A stretch of 64,000 nucleotides of DNA from Pseudomonas taetrolens. GTDB taxonomy: Bacteria > Pseudomonadota > Gammaproteobacteria > Pseudomonadales > Pseudomonadaceae. How positions within the stretch are numbered: position 1 is the first letter of the stretch; the number at the start of each line of letters is the position of its first letter. The DNA is taken from NCBI RefSeq assembly GCF_900475285.1, contig NZ_LS483370.1:62001-126000 (forward strand). Direction: 5' to 3'. The notes under the pieces are model-generated. The model was not told the origin of the DNA. It made no database searches and was given only the letters and a program-made list of their open reading frames with translations. Positions 27,615 to 37,919 of the stretch are shown here, piece after piece. The translations under genes were made by a program, and so were the position numbers.

Positions 27615-29108
27615 TTACAGCTTGATCCAGGTGGATTTCAGCTCGGTGTATTTGTCGAAAGCATGCAGCGATTTATCGCGGCCGTTGCCCGATTGCTTGA
27701 AACCGCCAAACGGTGCGGTCATGTCGCCACCATCGTATTGGTTGACCCACACACTGCCGGCGCGCAGGGCTTTGGCTGTCAGGTGAGCCTTGGAAATGTC
27801 AGCAGTCCAGACGGCAGCGGCGAGGCCGTAGGGTGTGTCGTTGGCAATCTGGATCGCCTCTTCAGCCGTGTCGAAGGTGATGACCGACAGCACCGGGCCA
27901 AAAATCTCTTCCTGAGCGATTTTCATCGCGTTGTTAACGCCGTCGAAAATGGTCGGCTCAACATAAGTTCCACCGGTTTCCTGCAGGATCTGGTTACCGC
28001 CCGCCACCAGTTTGGCGCCGTCACTGTGGCCGGACTTGATGTACGACAACACGGTGTTCATTTGCTGGGTGTCGACCAGTGCGCCCACGGTGGTAGCCGG
28101 GTCCAGCGGGTTGCCAGGCTTCCAGCCCTTGAGGGCTTCGATGACCAGCGGCAGGAAGCGGTCTTTGATCGAGCGCTCGACCAGCAGGCGCGAACCGGCC
28201 GTGCAGACTTCGCCCTGGTTGAAGGCAATGGCACTGGCAGCCGATTCGGCGGCGGCTTGCAGGTCGGGAGCATCTGCAAACACGATGTTCGGACTTTTGC
28301 CGCCGGCTTCGAGCCAGACGCGCTTCATGTTGGACTCGCCGGAGTACACCATCAGTTGTTTGGCGATTTTGGTCGAGCCAGTGAACACCAGGGTGTCGAC
28401 GTCCATGTGTAGCGCCAGCGCTTTACCGACGGTATGACCATAGCCTGGCAGTACGTTCAGCACACCGGCTGGAATACCGGCTTCAACGGCCAGTGCAGCA
28501 ATGCGGATGGCGGTCAGCGGAGATTTCTCGGATGGCTTGAGGATGACCGAGTTACCGGTGGACAGCGCAGGCCCGAGTTTCCAGCAGGCCATCATCAGCG
28601 GGAAGTTCCATGGCACGATCGCCGCGACAACACCCACGGGTTCGCGGGTCACCAGGCCCAGCTGGTTATGCGGCGTAGCAGCCACCTCGTCGTAGATCTT
28701 GTCAATGGCCTCGCCGCTCCAGCTCAGCGCGTTGGCCGCGCCAGGTACGTCGATTTCCAGAGAGTCGGTAATGGGCTTGCCCATGTCCAGGGTTTCAAGC
28801 AGAGCCAGCTCTTCAGCGTTTTGCTTGAGCAAGCCGGCAAAGCGGATCATGGTGGCTTTGCGCTTGGCCGGGGCCATGCGCGACCAGACACCGGAGTCGA
28901 AAGTCTTGCGCGCGTTTTCGACGGCACGCTGGGCATCAGCGGCATCGCAGCTGGCAACCTTGCCCAGCAAACGGCCATCGACCGGGCTGAGGCACTCGAA
29001 TGTTTCATTGGAGACTGCGGCGGTGTATTCACCGTTGATGTACGCGCGGCCTTCGATCTTTAGCTGTTGGGCTCGTTGTTCCCAGTCAGCACGGGTCAGG
29101 GTGGTCAT
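27615..29108 (-). CDS. pauC: Gamma-glutamyl-aminobutyraldehyde dehydrogenase-like protein (PauC/KauB)
   Basis: A 497-residue aldehyde dehydrogenase. The catalytic cysteine is in NQGEVCTAGSRL and the general base glutamate in WLEAGGKSPN. The signatures PWNFPLMMACWKLGPAL and NDTPYGLAAAVWT are present. It is close to PuuC/KauB enzymes, which oxidise aldehydes from polyamine breakdown. By context with pauR and pauB it is probably pauC; the broad-specificity KauB role is not excluded. It is divergent from a cupin gene. Confidence 0.87.
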   Translation of the reverse strand: MTTLTRADWEQRAQQLKIEGRAYINGEYTAAVSNETFECLSPVDGRLLGKVASCDAADAQRAVENARKTFDSGVWSRMAPAKRKATMIRFAGLLKQNAEELALLETLDMGKPITDSLEIDVPGAANALSWSGEAIDKIYDEVAATPHNQLGLVTREPVGVVAAIVPWNFPLMMACWKLGPALSTGNSVILKPSEKSPLTAIRIAALAVEAGIPAGVLNVLPGYGHTVGKALALHMDVDTLVFTGSTKIAKQLMVYSGESNMKRVWLEAGGKSPNIVFADAPDLQAAAESAASAIAFNQGEVCTAGSRLLVERSIKDRFLPLVIEALKGWKPGNPLDPATTVGALVDTQQMNTVLSYIKSGHSDGAKLVAGGNQILQETGGTYVEPTIFDGVNNAMKIAQEEIFGPVLSVITFDTAEEAIQIANDTPYGLAAAVWTADISKAHLTAKALRAGSVWVNQYDGGDMTAPFGGFKQSGNGRDKSLHAFDKYTELKSTWIKL

Positions 29109-29249
29109 TCGAGTGTCCTCCTCTTATTAAAAATAGAAGCGCCCCGGCTTTCGCGTGGCGCGTCAGGGATGCTGTCCAATCGACTAGAGTGATTGGCACG
29201 AGACATGCGCCACCCTAAACCAGTGTCCCGGGGACTTTCAATATATTTG

Positions 29250-29270
29250 ACATATGTGTCGTAAACGACA
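29250..29270. promoter_or_regulatory. Candidate operator with overlapping GACA/TGTC palindromes
   Basis: TGTCGTAAACGACA (29257-29270) has 6-base arms, and it is overlapped on its left by GACATATGTGTC, another near-palindrome of the same half-site. The position between divergent pauC and the cupin gene suits a regulator of both, with PauR the obvious candidate. I have not confirmed that it matches the published PauR site. Confidence 0.45.
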
Positions 29271-29346
29271 TGGCTTGTTCGTTTTAATAAACATAGTATT
29301 TGGACTTTCTGGCTCTACACACCGTCATTCCGGGGGGATAAGCACC

Positions 29347-29709
29347 ATGAGTATCACAACCATCGTCGATTTCAACACTGCCAACACCCAGGCTGAGCGC
29401 TTCAGTCCGGCACCGGAAAAGGTGCTCAAGGGGAATCCCGAACAAGTTATCCACAACCACTATGCCAGCCCATGCGGGCAGATGAATGCGGGTGTATGGG
29501 AGGGTGCAGTGGGTCAATGGACGGTGAACTACACCGAGCACGAGTACTGCGAAATCATTGAAGGTGTTTCGGTCCTGCGCGACCAGCAAGGCAATGCCAA
29601 AACCCTGCGGGCGGGAGACCGCTTTGTGATTCCGGCCGGCTTCAGCGGAACGTGGGAAGTACTGGAAAAATGCCGCAAGACGTATGTCGTGTTTGAGCAG
29701 AACGCTTGA
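29347..29709 (+). CDS. Cupin domain protein
   Basis: A 120-residue single cupin. The metal-site regions YTEHEYCEIIEG and GDRFVIPAGFSGTWEV are those of the cupin_3 (DUF861) group. The start at 29347 follows GGGGGA. It is divergent from pauC over a 238-base gap with a palindromic site, suggesting a link to polyamine breakdown. Its function is otherwise unknown. Confidence 0.85.
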   Translation: MSITTIVDFNTANTQAERFSPAPEKVLKGNPEQVIHNHYASPCGQMNAGVWEGAVGQWTVNYTEHEYCEIIEGVSVLRDQQGNAKTLRAGDRFVIPAGFSGTWEVLEKCRKTYVVFEQNA

Positions 29710-29718
29710 ATTTCAGGC

Positions 29719-29750
29719 AAGAAAAAGCCCGCCGAAGCGGGCTTTTTCTT
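29719..29750. terminator. Bidirectional terminator between the cupin gene and rpmG
   Basis: AAGAAAAAGCCCGC, loop CGAA, GCGGGCTTTTTCTT. It lies between convergent genes and can stop transcription from both sides. Confidence 0.93.
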
Positions 29751-29767
29751 AAAGAGACAAAAATCAA

Positions 29768-29923
29768 TTACTTGATTTTGGCTTCTTTGTAGATCACGTG
29801 CTTGCGAACCCGCGGATCGAATTTTTTGATTTCGATTTTGTCCGGAGTGGTGCGCTTGTTCTTATCAGTGGTGTAGAAATGGCCTGTACCAGCGCTCGAC
29901 ACCAAACGGATCAATTCACGCAT
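29768..29923 (-). CDS. rpmG: Ribosomal protein L33
   Basis: A 51-residue protein of the 50S subunit ([19 protein letters not shown] at the start, [13 protein letters not shown] at the end). This version lacks the zinc-ribbon cysteines, which is normal for proteobacterial L33. AGGGAG precedes the ATG. It lies 11 bases after rpmB in the same operon. Confidence 0.97.
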   Translation of the reverse strand: MRELIRLVSSAGTGHFYTTDKNKRTTPDKIEIKKFDPRVRKHVIYKEAKIK

Positions 29924-29934
29924 GATTAGCTCCC

Positions 29935-30168
29935 TTAGATCTTGCCAGCACGGCGGATTTCGGCCAGCACGACAGTAATGCCACGCTTGTCGATGATACG
30001 CATGCCTTTAGCAGATACGCGCAGACGCACGAAACGTTTCTCTTCTTCAACCCAGAAGCGGTGATGCTGCAGGTTCGGCAGGAAACGACGACGGGTTTTG
30101 TTATTTGCGTGGGAAATGTTATTCCCAGTCACCGGACCCTTACCGGTAACTTGACAGACTCTCGACAT
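29935..30168 (-). CDS. rpmB: Ribosomal protein L28
   Basis: A 77-residue 50S protein ([20 protein letters not shown], then [14 protein letters not shown]). First gene of rpmB-rpmG. Its leader contains a hairpin CCAACCC/GGGTTGG at about 30193-30212; whether this regulates translation is not known. Confidence 0.97.
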   Translation of the reverse strand: MSRVCQVTGKGPVTGNNISHANNKTRRRFLPNLQHHRFWVEEEKRFVRLRVSAKGMRIIDKRGITVVLAEIRRAGKI

Positions 30169-30317
30169 GCCTCAGCCCTCTAAAACCACATGCCCAACCC
30201 GGCATGGGTTGGCCGCTTAATCTCTCAGTCATTTGGCGCTAGGCGCCGCGTTTCTTTAAGGGTCTTACCGGTTACACCTACAAACGAAGGAACCGGGCCC
30301 CTAGAAAAGAGCGCTGC

Positions 30318-30346
30318 TTTATACCAGAAAGACTAAAGCGCAACAA
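30318..30346 (-). promoter_or_regulatory. Sigma-70 promoter of rpmB-rpmG
   Basis: Minus strand TTGTTG, 17 bases, TATAAA. It gives a leader of about 145 bases containing GC-rich hairpins. In the rest of this gene-free stretch (30347-30671) I see only the upstream region of the peptide-binding protein gene, without a clear promoter or ORF. Confidence 0.6.
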
Positions 30347-30671
30347 CAAGCAGTGTGATTTGCCGTGATTAATTGAACCGGTATTTTAACCCGCATTCAG
30401 CTTGAAGCCTGTGTGTGGCGGGGTTTTACCGCTCGTCGCTGGGTGAAAGGTTTCAGGCAGCAAAACCCTCGTCAGCGGTTGTTGTGCGCGTGGCGCTCGC
30501 TGGCGCTGGCAGCGTGAAGGGTGGCTAAAATGCGTTCAACGGCCCTTCATACGCGCAGAAGCGGGAACGGACAACGATTAAAAGTAGTCATTTGATGATG
30601 GCCCTACTAGGGTAGTCCTTTTCCAGACTGCACACGCAGATGGGTCAATGACTTGCGAAGGAAAATAGACC

Positions 30672-32258
30672 ATGCACCTCGCTGCTGCCCCCTTTTTGCT
30701 CGCTTTATGCCTAAGCCCTCTGGTGCAGGCGGCTACGTTGAGTGTATGTACCGAGGCCAGCCCGGAAGGGTTTGATGTGGTGCAGTACAACTCGCTCAGT
30801 ACCACCAATGCCTCGGCAGACGTGTTGATGAACCGTCTGGTGGACTTTGACGCTCAGGCCGCCAAGTTGGTGCCCAGCCTGGCCCAGAGCTGGTCAGTGT
30901 CTCCTGACGGCCTTGTGTACGATTTCAAATTGCGCCCCGGGGTCAAGTTTCATAGCACTCCTTATTTCACACCAAGCCGTGAGTTGAATGCCGATGATGT
31001 GCGTTTCAGCTTTGAGCGCATGCTGGATCCGGCCAACCCTTGGCACAAGGTGGCGCAAAGCGGTTTCCCACATGCGCAGTCTTTGCAGTTGCCTGAGCTG
31101 ATCAAAAAGATTGAGACCCCGGACCCGCTGACCGTGCGTTTTACGCTCAGTCATCCGGATTCGACTTTCCTTCCGGCCCTGAGCATGGGCTTTGCGTCGA
31201 TTTATTCAGCTGAATATGCCGATAAACTGCTCAAGGCCGGTACCCCTGAACGGATGAACAGCCAGCCGATTGGCACTGGTCCTTTCGTGTTTACCCGGTT
31301 TCAGAAAGATGCCGTGGTGCGTTACAAGGCCAATCCGGACTATTTCGCGGGCAAGCCCGGTATCGACGGGCTGATTTTTGCCATTACCCCGGATGCCAAC
31401 GTGCGCCTGCAAAAGCTGCGACGCAATGAGTGCCAGATCGCCCTTTCGCCCAAACCGCTGGATGTAGACGTTGCTGCGAAAGATCCGGCGCTGAAGGTCG
31501 TGCAGACCCCGGCCTTTATGACGGCCTTTGTGGCCATCAACAGCCAGCATCCGCCGCTGGACAAGCCTGAAGTGCGGCAAGCGATCAACCTGGCCTTCGA
31601 CCAGGCGACGTACCTCAAGGCGGTGTTCGAGAACAGCGCGCAGGTCGCCAAGGGTATCTACCCGGCTACGACCTGGAGTTACGCCAAGGATTTACCGGGT
31701 TATGCCCACGACCCTGAAAAAGCCAAAGCGTTATTGGCCAAGGCCGGCCTCCCGAATGGTTTTAAAACTACGATCTGGACGCGACCGACAGGCAGCGTGC
31801 TGAATCCGAATCCAAGTCTGGGGGCGCAGTTGTTGCAGGCTGACCTGGCGAAAGTCGGGATCAAGGCCGATATTCGCGTGATTGAGTGGGGCGAGTTGAT
31901 TCGCCGGGCCAAAGCAGGTGAACACGACCTGCTGTTTATGGGCTGGGCGGGCGATAACGGCGACCCTGATAACTTCCTGACTCCACAGTTTTCATGTGCG
32001 GCAGTCAAGTCAGGGACCAACTTTGCTCGTTATTGCGACAAGACACTGGACAACCTGCTAACGGATGGCAAGACCCTGAGCGATCAGGACAAGCGCAGTG
32101 TGCTGTATCAGAAGGCTCAGGCACTGATCCAGCAGCAGGCCTTGTGGTTGCCGCTGGCTCACCCAACGGCTTACGCGTTAACCCGTAAAGACATACAGGG
32201 TTATCAGGTAAGTCCGTTTGGGCGCCAGGAGTTCTCAACGGTCAGCATCAAGCCCTGA
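30672..32258 (+). CDS. Periplasmic dipeptide/peptide-binding protein of an ABC transporter
   Basis: A 528-residue solute-binding protein of family 5 (DppA/OppA). A signal peptide ends near LSPLVQA. Family signatures are LAQSWSVSPDGLVYDFKLRP, the FSFERMLDP segment and IGTGPFVFTRF. AAGGAAAA precedes the ATG. No permease or ATPase genes lie nearby, so it works with subunits encoded elsewhere. Dipeptides are the likely ligands, but this is not proven. Confidence 0.92.
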   Translation: MHLAAAPFLLALCLSPLVQAATLSVCTEASPEGFDVVQYNSLSTTNASADVLMNRLVDFDAQAAKLVPSLAQSWSVSPDGLVYDFKLRPGVKFHSTPYFTPSRELNADDVRFSFERMLDPANPWHKVAQSGFPHAQSLQLPELIKKIETPDPLTVRFTLSHPDSTFLPALSMGFASIYSAEYADKLLKAGTPERMNSQPIGTGPFVFTRFQKDAVVRYKANPDYFAGKPGIDGLIFAITPDANVRLQKLRRNECQIALSPKPLDVDVAAKDPALKVVQTPAFMTAFVAINSQHPPLDKPEVRQAINLAFDQATYLKAVFENSAQVAKGIYPATTWSYAKDLPGYAHDPEKAKALLAKAGLPNGFKTTIWTRPTGSVLNPNPSLGAQLLQADLAKVGIKADIRVIEWGELIRRAKAGEHDLLFMGWAGDNGDPDNFLTPQFSCAAVKSGTNFARYCDKTLDNLLTDGKTLSDQDKRSVLYQKAQALIQQQALWLPLAHPTAYALTRKDIQGYQVSPFGRQEFSTVSIKP

Positions 32259-32261
32259 AGG

Positions 32262-32936
32262 CTACATCCAGCCATGTTCGACCATCGAGAATGGCTCGCC
32301 GTCCCCGATGATGAAGTGATCGAGCACCCGTACTTCAACCAGATCCAGCGCTTCGGTCAGGCGCTGGGTCAGGCGGTGATCGGCATGGCTGGGTTCGCTG
32401 ATGCCGGAGGGATGGTTATGGCAGAAAATGACGGCCGCGGCGTTGTGCGCAAGGGCGCGTTTGACCACTTCGCGCGGGTAAACACTGGCGCTGTCGATGG
32501 AGCCCTTGAACAGCTTCTCAAAGGCCAGCATGCGGTGTTTGGAGTCCATGAACATGCAGCCAAAGACTTCGTGCGGCTCATGACGCAATGCTGATTTGAG
32601 GTACTGGCGAACAGCTTGCGGGCTTTCCAGGGCGGAGTCGCGGCGCAAGCGCTCAGCCAAGTGGCGCCGTCCCATCTCCAGTACGGCCTGCAACAGGCTG
32701 TACTTGGCTGGCCCTAGCCCCGGCGGCCGGCAGAAAACGCTCAAATCCGCTTCCAGCAAAGCCCTGAGGCTGCCAAATTCAGTCAATAAATGGCGCGCCA
32801 GATCGACGGCGCTTTTGCCTGGCACTCCGGTACGCAGAAAGATTGCCAACAGTTCGGCATCGGAAAGCGTTGCTGATCCTTGAGCTAAAAGTTTTTCTCG
32901 CGGCCGCTCGGAAGCAGGCCAATTCTTGATGCTCAT
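32262..32936 (-). CDS. radC: RadC family JAB/MPN domain protein
   Basis: A 224-residue protein with an N-terminal helix-hairpin-helix-like UPF0758 domain and a C-terminal JAB metalloprotease-like domain. The metal motif [14 protein letters not shown] is complete. A role in DNA repair was withdrawn for E. coli RadC, so the function is open. It is divergent from coaBC. Confidence 0.95.
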   Translation of the reverse strand: MSIKNWPASERPREKLLAQGSATLSDAELLAIFLRTGVPGKSAVDLARHLLTEFGSLRALLEADLSVFCRPPGLGPAKYSLLQAVLEMGRRHLAERLRRDSALESPQAVRQYLKSALRHEPHEVFGCMFMDSKHRMLAFEKLFKGSIDSASVYPREVVKRALAHNAAAVIFCHNHPSGISEPSHADHRLTQRLTEALDLVEVRVLDHFIIGDGEPFSMVEHGWM

Positions 32937-33058
32937 AACACCTCCATGTGTATGGGGCCCGCTGTTCCATAGCAGGCGCTGTGTTATCTTAGCCCATCTT
33001 TTTTGCGTGGCTTTTGGCCATTTTTCACGCAGTCATCATCGAACTAAAAGGCAGGCCT

Positions 33059-34267
33059 ATGCAGCGGCTGTATCGAAAACGCATTGTTTTGGGCGTCGGC
33101 GGCGGCATCGCGGCTTACAAGAGTGCAGAGCTGGTCCGCCGTCTGCTGGACCAGGGTGCTGAAGTCCGTGTAGTCATGACGCGGGGCGGCAGTGAGTTCA
33201 TCACGCCCCTGACCATGCAGGCGTTGTCAGGGCATCCGGTCCATCTGGACTTGCTCGACCCGGCAGCGGAAGCAGCCATGGGGCATATCGAACTCGCCAA
33301 ATGGGCTGACCTGGTGTTGATCGCACCGGCGACCGCTGATGTGATCGCCCGCCTTGCCCAGGGTCTGGCCAATGATTTGCTGACCACGCTGGTGCTGGCC
33401 ACTGACGCAACGGTTGCTATCGCGCCAGCGATGAATCAGGCCATGTGGCGTGATCCAGCCACCCAAGCCAATACCCGATTGCTCGAAAGCCGTGGCCTGC
33501 ATGTATTTGGCCCGGCCTCCGGGAGCCAGGCCTGTGGCGATGTCGGCTTTGGCCGCATGCTTGAGGCCGATGACCTGGTGCAGTGTGCCGCTGAGTGTTT
33601 CCAGCGCAAGGTGCTGACCGGCAAGCATGTGCTGATTACCGCCGGCCCGACGCAGGAAAACATCGACCCGGTGCGTTACATCACCAATCACAGCTCCGGG
33701 AAAATGGGCTTTGCCCTGGCCGAAGCCGCGGTTGAAGCCGGTGCCCGCGTGACGCTGATTACCGGACCGGTACACTTGCCGACCCCGGATCGCGTAGCCC
33801 GCATCGACGTGGTCAGTGCCCGTGACATGCTTGCGGCCTGTGAAGCGGCTATTCCGTGTGATGTGTTTATTGCATCTGCTGCTGTTGCAGACTACCGGCC
33901 TGAAGTCGTCGCCCCGCAAAAATTAAAGAAAGATCCTGCCAAAGGCGATGGTCTGTTGCTGCAGATGGTGCGCAACCCCGACATCCTGGCCACGATTGCT
34001 TCGCGCCCGGATCGCCCCTTTAGTGTCGGCTTTGCCGCAGAAACCGAGCACTTGCTTGATTACGCTGCGCGCAAGCTGAAAGACAAAAACCTCGACCTGA
34101 TTGTCGCCAACGATGTGGCTAACCCCAGCATTGGCTTCAACAGTGAGGAGAACGCATGCAGCGTGATTGACCGCGAACTGCATGCCACTGTGTTTGCCCA
34201 GACCAGCAAGGGCAAGATTGCCCGCCAACTGGTCACTTTTATCGCCGAACGTCTGAACCAGGTTTAA
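33059..34267 (+). CDS. coaBC: Bifunctional phosphopantothenoylcysteine decarboxylase/synthetase CoaBC
   Basis: A 402-residue fusion of coenzyme A synthesis. The N-terminal flavoprotein decarboxylase CoaC has [18 protein letters not shown] and PAMNQAMW, and the C-terminal synthetase CoaB has [18 protein letters not shown]. The ATG at 33059 lies just after AAAGGCAGG. It begins the tight group coaBC-dut-algC-argB. Confidence 0.97.
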   Translation: MQRLYRKRIVLGVGGGIAAYKSAELVRRLLDQGAEVRVVMTRGGSEFITPLTMQALSGHPVHLDLLDPAAEAAMGHIELAKWADLVLIAPATADVIARLAQGLANDLLTTLVLATDATVAIAPAMNQAMWRDPATQANTRLLESRGLHVFGPASGSQACGDVGFGRMLEADDLVQCAAECFQRKVLTGKHVLITAGPTQENIDPVRYITNHSSGKMGFALAEAAVEAGARVTLITGPVHLPTPDRVARIDVVSARDMLAACEAAIPCDVFIASAAVADYRPEVVAPQKLKKDPAKGDGLLLQMVRNPDILATIASRPDRPFSVGFAAETEHLLDYAARKLKDKNLDLIVANDVANPSIGFNSEENACSVIDRELHATVFAQTSKGKIARQLVTFIAERLNQV

Positions 34268-34272
34268 CTCGT

Positions 34273-34728
34273 ATGCACGCTTTGCAAGCCAAAATCCTCG
34301 ATCCACGCATTGGTAACGAATTTCCGATGCCGCAATACGCCACGACGGGCTCTGCCGGTCTCGACCTGCGCGCCATGCTCAAAGAAGACACCCTTCTGGA
34401 GCCGGGCCAGACCCTGCTGATTCCGACCGGCCTGTCGGTATACATTGGTGATCCGGGCCTTGCAGCGCTGATCCTGCCGCGCTCGGGCCTGGGTCATAAA
34501 CACGGCATCGTGCTGGGCAATCTGGTCGGTCTGATCGACTCCGATTATCAGGGCGAGTTGATGGTGTCGTGCTGGAACCGGGGTCAGACCGCGTTCAATA
34601 TCACCGTCGGTGAGCGCATTGCTCAACTGGTGCTGGTGCCGGTGGTGCAGGCGCATTTCGAGCTGGTTGAAGAGTTCGACGAAAGCCAGCGTGGCGCTGG
34701 TGGTTTTGGCCACTCCGGCAAGCTCTGA
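34273..34728 (+). CDS. dut: dUTP pyrophosphatase
   Basis: A 151-residue trimeric dUTPase. Motifs [44 protein letters not shown] and the C-terminal [12 protein letters not shown] are all present. It starts 5 bases after coaBC and keeps uracil out of DNA. Confidence 0.97.
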   Translation: MHALQAKILDPRIGNEFPMPQYATTGSAGLDLRAMLKEDTLLEPGQTLLIPTGLSVYIGDPGLAALILPRSGLGHKHGIVLGNLVGLIDSDYQGELMVSCWNRGQTAFNITVGERIAQLVLVPVVQAHFELVEEFDESQRGAGGFGHSGKL

Positions 34729-34805
34729 TTGTGCAGTACAAGGTCAGGCACCCTGCCTGACCTTCAGTGCCCCCTGAATCCTCTGAGCGTGGAGTCCCCC
34801 CTGCA

Positions 34806-36203
34806 ATGAGTAGCCCCGCTTCGGTCCCCCCGCAATTCCCTGACAGCATTTTTCGCGCCTACGACATTCGTGGCGTGGTGCCGAAAACCCTGACCGCTGA
34901 AACGGCTTACTGGATTGGTCGCGCCGTCGGTGCCGAGAGCCTGGCCCAAGGCGAGTCCCGTGTATCGGTGGGCCGCGACGGGCGCTTGTCGGGTCCGGAG
35001 CTGGTGGAGCGTTTGATCCAGGGCGTGGCTGACAGTGGTTGCTACGTCAGCGATGTGGGCCTGGTGCCGACACCAGCGCTGTATTACGCAGCCTGCGTCC
35101 TGGCAGGTAAGTCGGGGGTGATGCTCACGGGTAGCCATAACCCGTCGAACTACAACGGCTTCAAAGTCGTGATCGCGGGCGACACCCTGGCCAACGAGCA
35201 AATTCAGGCGCTGCACACGCGCCTCAAAACCAATGACCTGACGTGGGGCGAAGGCCGTATCGAGCGCGTTGAAATTCTGTCGCGTTACTCCGATGAGATA
35301 ACCCGGGATGTCAAGCTGGCGAAGCGTTTGAAGGTGGTGGTGGATTGCGGTAACGGTGCCGCGGGAGTCATTGCACCGCAGTTGATCGCGGCCTTGAATT
35401 GCGAAGTGATTCCGTTGTTCTGCGAGGTGGACGGCAACTTCCCCAACCACCACCCGGATCCGGGTAAACCTGAAAATCTTCAGGATCTGATCGCCAAGGT
35501 CAAGGAAACCCGGGCCGACATCGGACTGGCGTTCGACGGCGATGGTGATCGGGTCGGCGTTGTAACCAACGCGGGTACCATCGTTTTTGCTGACCGTCTG
35601 CTGATGCTGTTTGCTCAGGATGTGTTGACGCGTAACCCGGCGGCCGAGGTTATCTTTGATGTGAAGTGCACGCGTCGTCTGACGCCGCTGATCAAGGAGT
35701 CTGGTGGCCGCCCACTGATGTGGAAGACCGGTCATTCGTTGATCAAAAAGAAGATGAAAGAAACCGGCGCCCTGCTGGCCGGCGAAATGAGCGGGCACAT
35801 TTTTTTCAAGGAGCGCTGGTTCGGTTTTGATGATGGGATCTACAGCGCTGCACGCTTGCTGGAAATCCTCAGCAGGCAGCAAGCGACGGCAGAAGAGCTG
35901 TTTGAGGCCTTCCCGAACGATATTTCTACACCTGAGATCAATATCGATGTGACGGATGAGAGCAAATTCAGCATCATTGAGGCCCTGCACGATGCCCAAT
36001 GGGGTGAAACTGCCGAACTGACCTCCATTGATGGTGTGCGGGTCGACTATCCCCGCGGTTGGGGCCTGGTTCGAGCGTCCAACACCACGCCGGTGCTGGT
36101 GCTGCGATTTGAGGCTGATACCGAGGTTGAACTGCAACGCATCAAGGATGTCTTTCACGCACAACTCAAGCGTGTTGCCCCTGATCTCCAACTACCGTTT
36201 TGA
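34806..36203 (+). CDS. algC: Phosphomannomutase/phosphoglucomutase AlgC
   Basis: A 465-residue phosphohexomutase for alginate, LPS and rhamnolipid precursors. It has the phosphoserine loop MLTGSHNPSNYNG (Ser near 110), the metal loop DGDGDR, the sugar-binding GEMSGHIFF and the phosphate-binding RASNTTPVLVLRF. The ATG at 34806 gives the standard N-terminus PDSIFRAYDIRG. A long frame open on the other strand is a coding shadow. Confidence 0.97.
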   Translation: MSSPASVPPQFPDSIFRAYDIRGVVPKTLTAETAYWIGRAVGAESLAQGESRVSVGRDGRLSGPELVERLIQGVADSGCYVSDVGLVPTPALYYAACVLAGKSGVMLTGSHNPSNYNGFKVVIAGDTLANEQIQALHTRLKTNDLTWGEGRIERVEILSRYSDEITRDVKLAKRLKVVVDCGNGAAGVIAPQLIAALNCEVIPLFCEVDGNFPNHHPDPGKPENLQDLIAKVKETRADIGLAFDGDGDRVGVVTNAGTIVFADRLLMLFAQDVLTRNPAAEVIFDVKCTRRLTPLIKESGGRPLMWKTGHSLIKKKMKETGALLAGEMSGHIFFKERWFGFDDGIYSAARLLEILSRQQATAEELFEAFPNDISTPEINIDVTDESKFSIIEALHDAQWGETAELTSIDGVRVDYPRGWGLVRASNTTPVLVLRFEADTEVELQRIKDVFHAQLKRVAPDLQLPF

Positions 36204-36228
36204 TCGATTTGTTCTACCGGAGCCCTGA

Positions 36229-37134
<906 letters not shown>

Positions 37135-37143
37135 GCAGAACTG

Positions 37144-37182
37144 AAAAAGCCCCGTCCGGTGATTGCCGAACGGAGCTTTTTT
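37144..37182 (+). terminator. Terminator after argB
   Basis: GAAAAAGCCCCGTCCGG, short loop, CCGAACGGAGCTTTTTTG: an imperfect stem with a six-T run, between convergent argB and pyrE. Confidence 0.85.
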
Positions 37183-37195
37183 GTGGGCAGGGATA

Positions 37196-37837
37196 TCAGA
37201 TCCCGTATTGCGCCCGGTATGCTTCTACGGCTGGCAGGTATTGCTTGAGCGTTTCGTCTTCGGCCAGGAATTGCAGCACCTGATTCAGCGAAACGATGCT
37301 GATGACCGGAATGCCGAAGTCGCGCTCGACTTCCTGGATGGCCGACAACTCACCGTTGCCACGCTCCTGACGGTTCAAGGCAATCAGAACCCCGGCTGCC
37401 TTGGCGCCTTGGGCCTGAATGATCTGCATGACCTCACGGATGGCAGTGCCGGCCGTGATCACGTCGTCGATGATCAGGATGTCGCCTTCGAGCGGTGAGC
37501 CCACCAGGCTGCCCCCTTCGCCGTGCGCCTTGGCTTCTTTGCGGTTGAAGCACCATGGCATGTCGCGGTCATGGTGCTCGGCCAGTGCCACGGCAGTGGT
37601 TGCCGCCAAAGGAATACCTTTGTAGGCCGGGCCAAACAGCACGTCGAAAGGAATACCGCTGTCTACAATGGCTGCGGCATAGAAGCGCCCCAGCTGAGCC
37701 AGCGCCGAGCCAGTATTGAAAAGGCCGGCATTGAAGAAGTAAGGGCTGGTGCGCCCGGACTTCAGGGTGAATTCACCGAAGCGCAAAACGCCGCGATCAA
37801 TGGCAAAACGGATAAAGTCGCGCTGATACGCTTGCAT
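37196..37837 (-). CDS. pyrE: Orotate phosphoribosyltransferase
   Basis: A 213-residue pyrimidine synthesis enzyme that makes OMP from orotate and PRPP. The PRPP loop is [14 protein letters not shown], and [16 protein letters not shown] lies near the N-terminus. The ATG at 37837 (MQAYQRDF) gives the family length. It is divergent from crc over 82 bases. Confidence 0.96.
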   Translation of the reverse strand: MQAYQRDFIRFAIDRGVLRFGEFTLKSGRTSPYFFNAGLFNTGSALAQLGRFYAAAIVDSGIPFDVLFGPAYKGIPLAATTAVALAEHHDRDMPWCFNRKEAKAHGEGGSLVGSPLEGDILIIDDVITAGTAIREVMQIIQAQGAKAAGVLIALNRQERGNGELSAIQEVERDFGIPVISIVSLNQVLQFLAEDETLKQYLPAVEAYRAQYGI

Positions 37838-37881
37838 GTAAAAAGCCCCAGATACCACGGATTTAGCTAATTAGTAAGACC

Positions 37882-37898
37882 GCGTGTATCATACACGC
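37882..37898. promoter_or_regulatory. Palindrome between pyrE and crc with -10-like boxes on both strands
   Basis: GCGTGTA TCA TACACGC. The centre reads TATCAT on the plus strand and TATGAT on the minus strand, so the -10 elements of the divergent crc and pyrE promoters may overlap. No good -35 hexamer is evident on either side. Confidence 0.35.
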
Positions 37899-37919
37899 AC
37901 GTGATTTTTGGGGCCATTT

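Noticed and set aside
34764..36191. 475-codon open frame opposite algC
   Set aside because: A coding shadow: high GC at third positions removes stop codons on the antisense strand; the product is a His/Arg/Gln-rich nonsense sequence.
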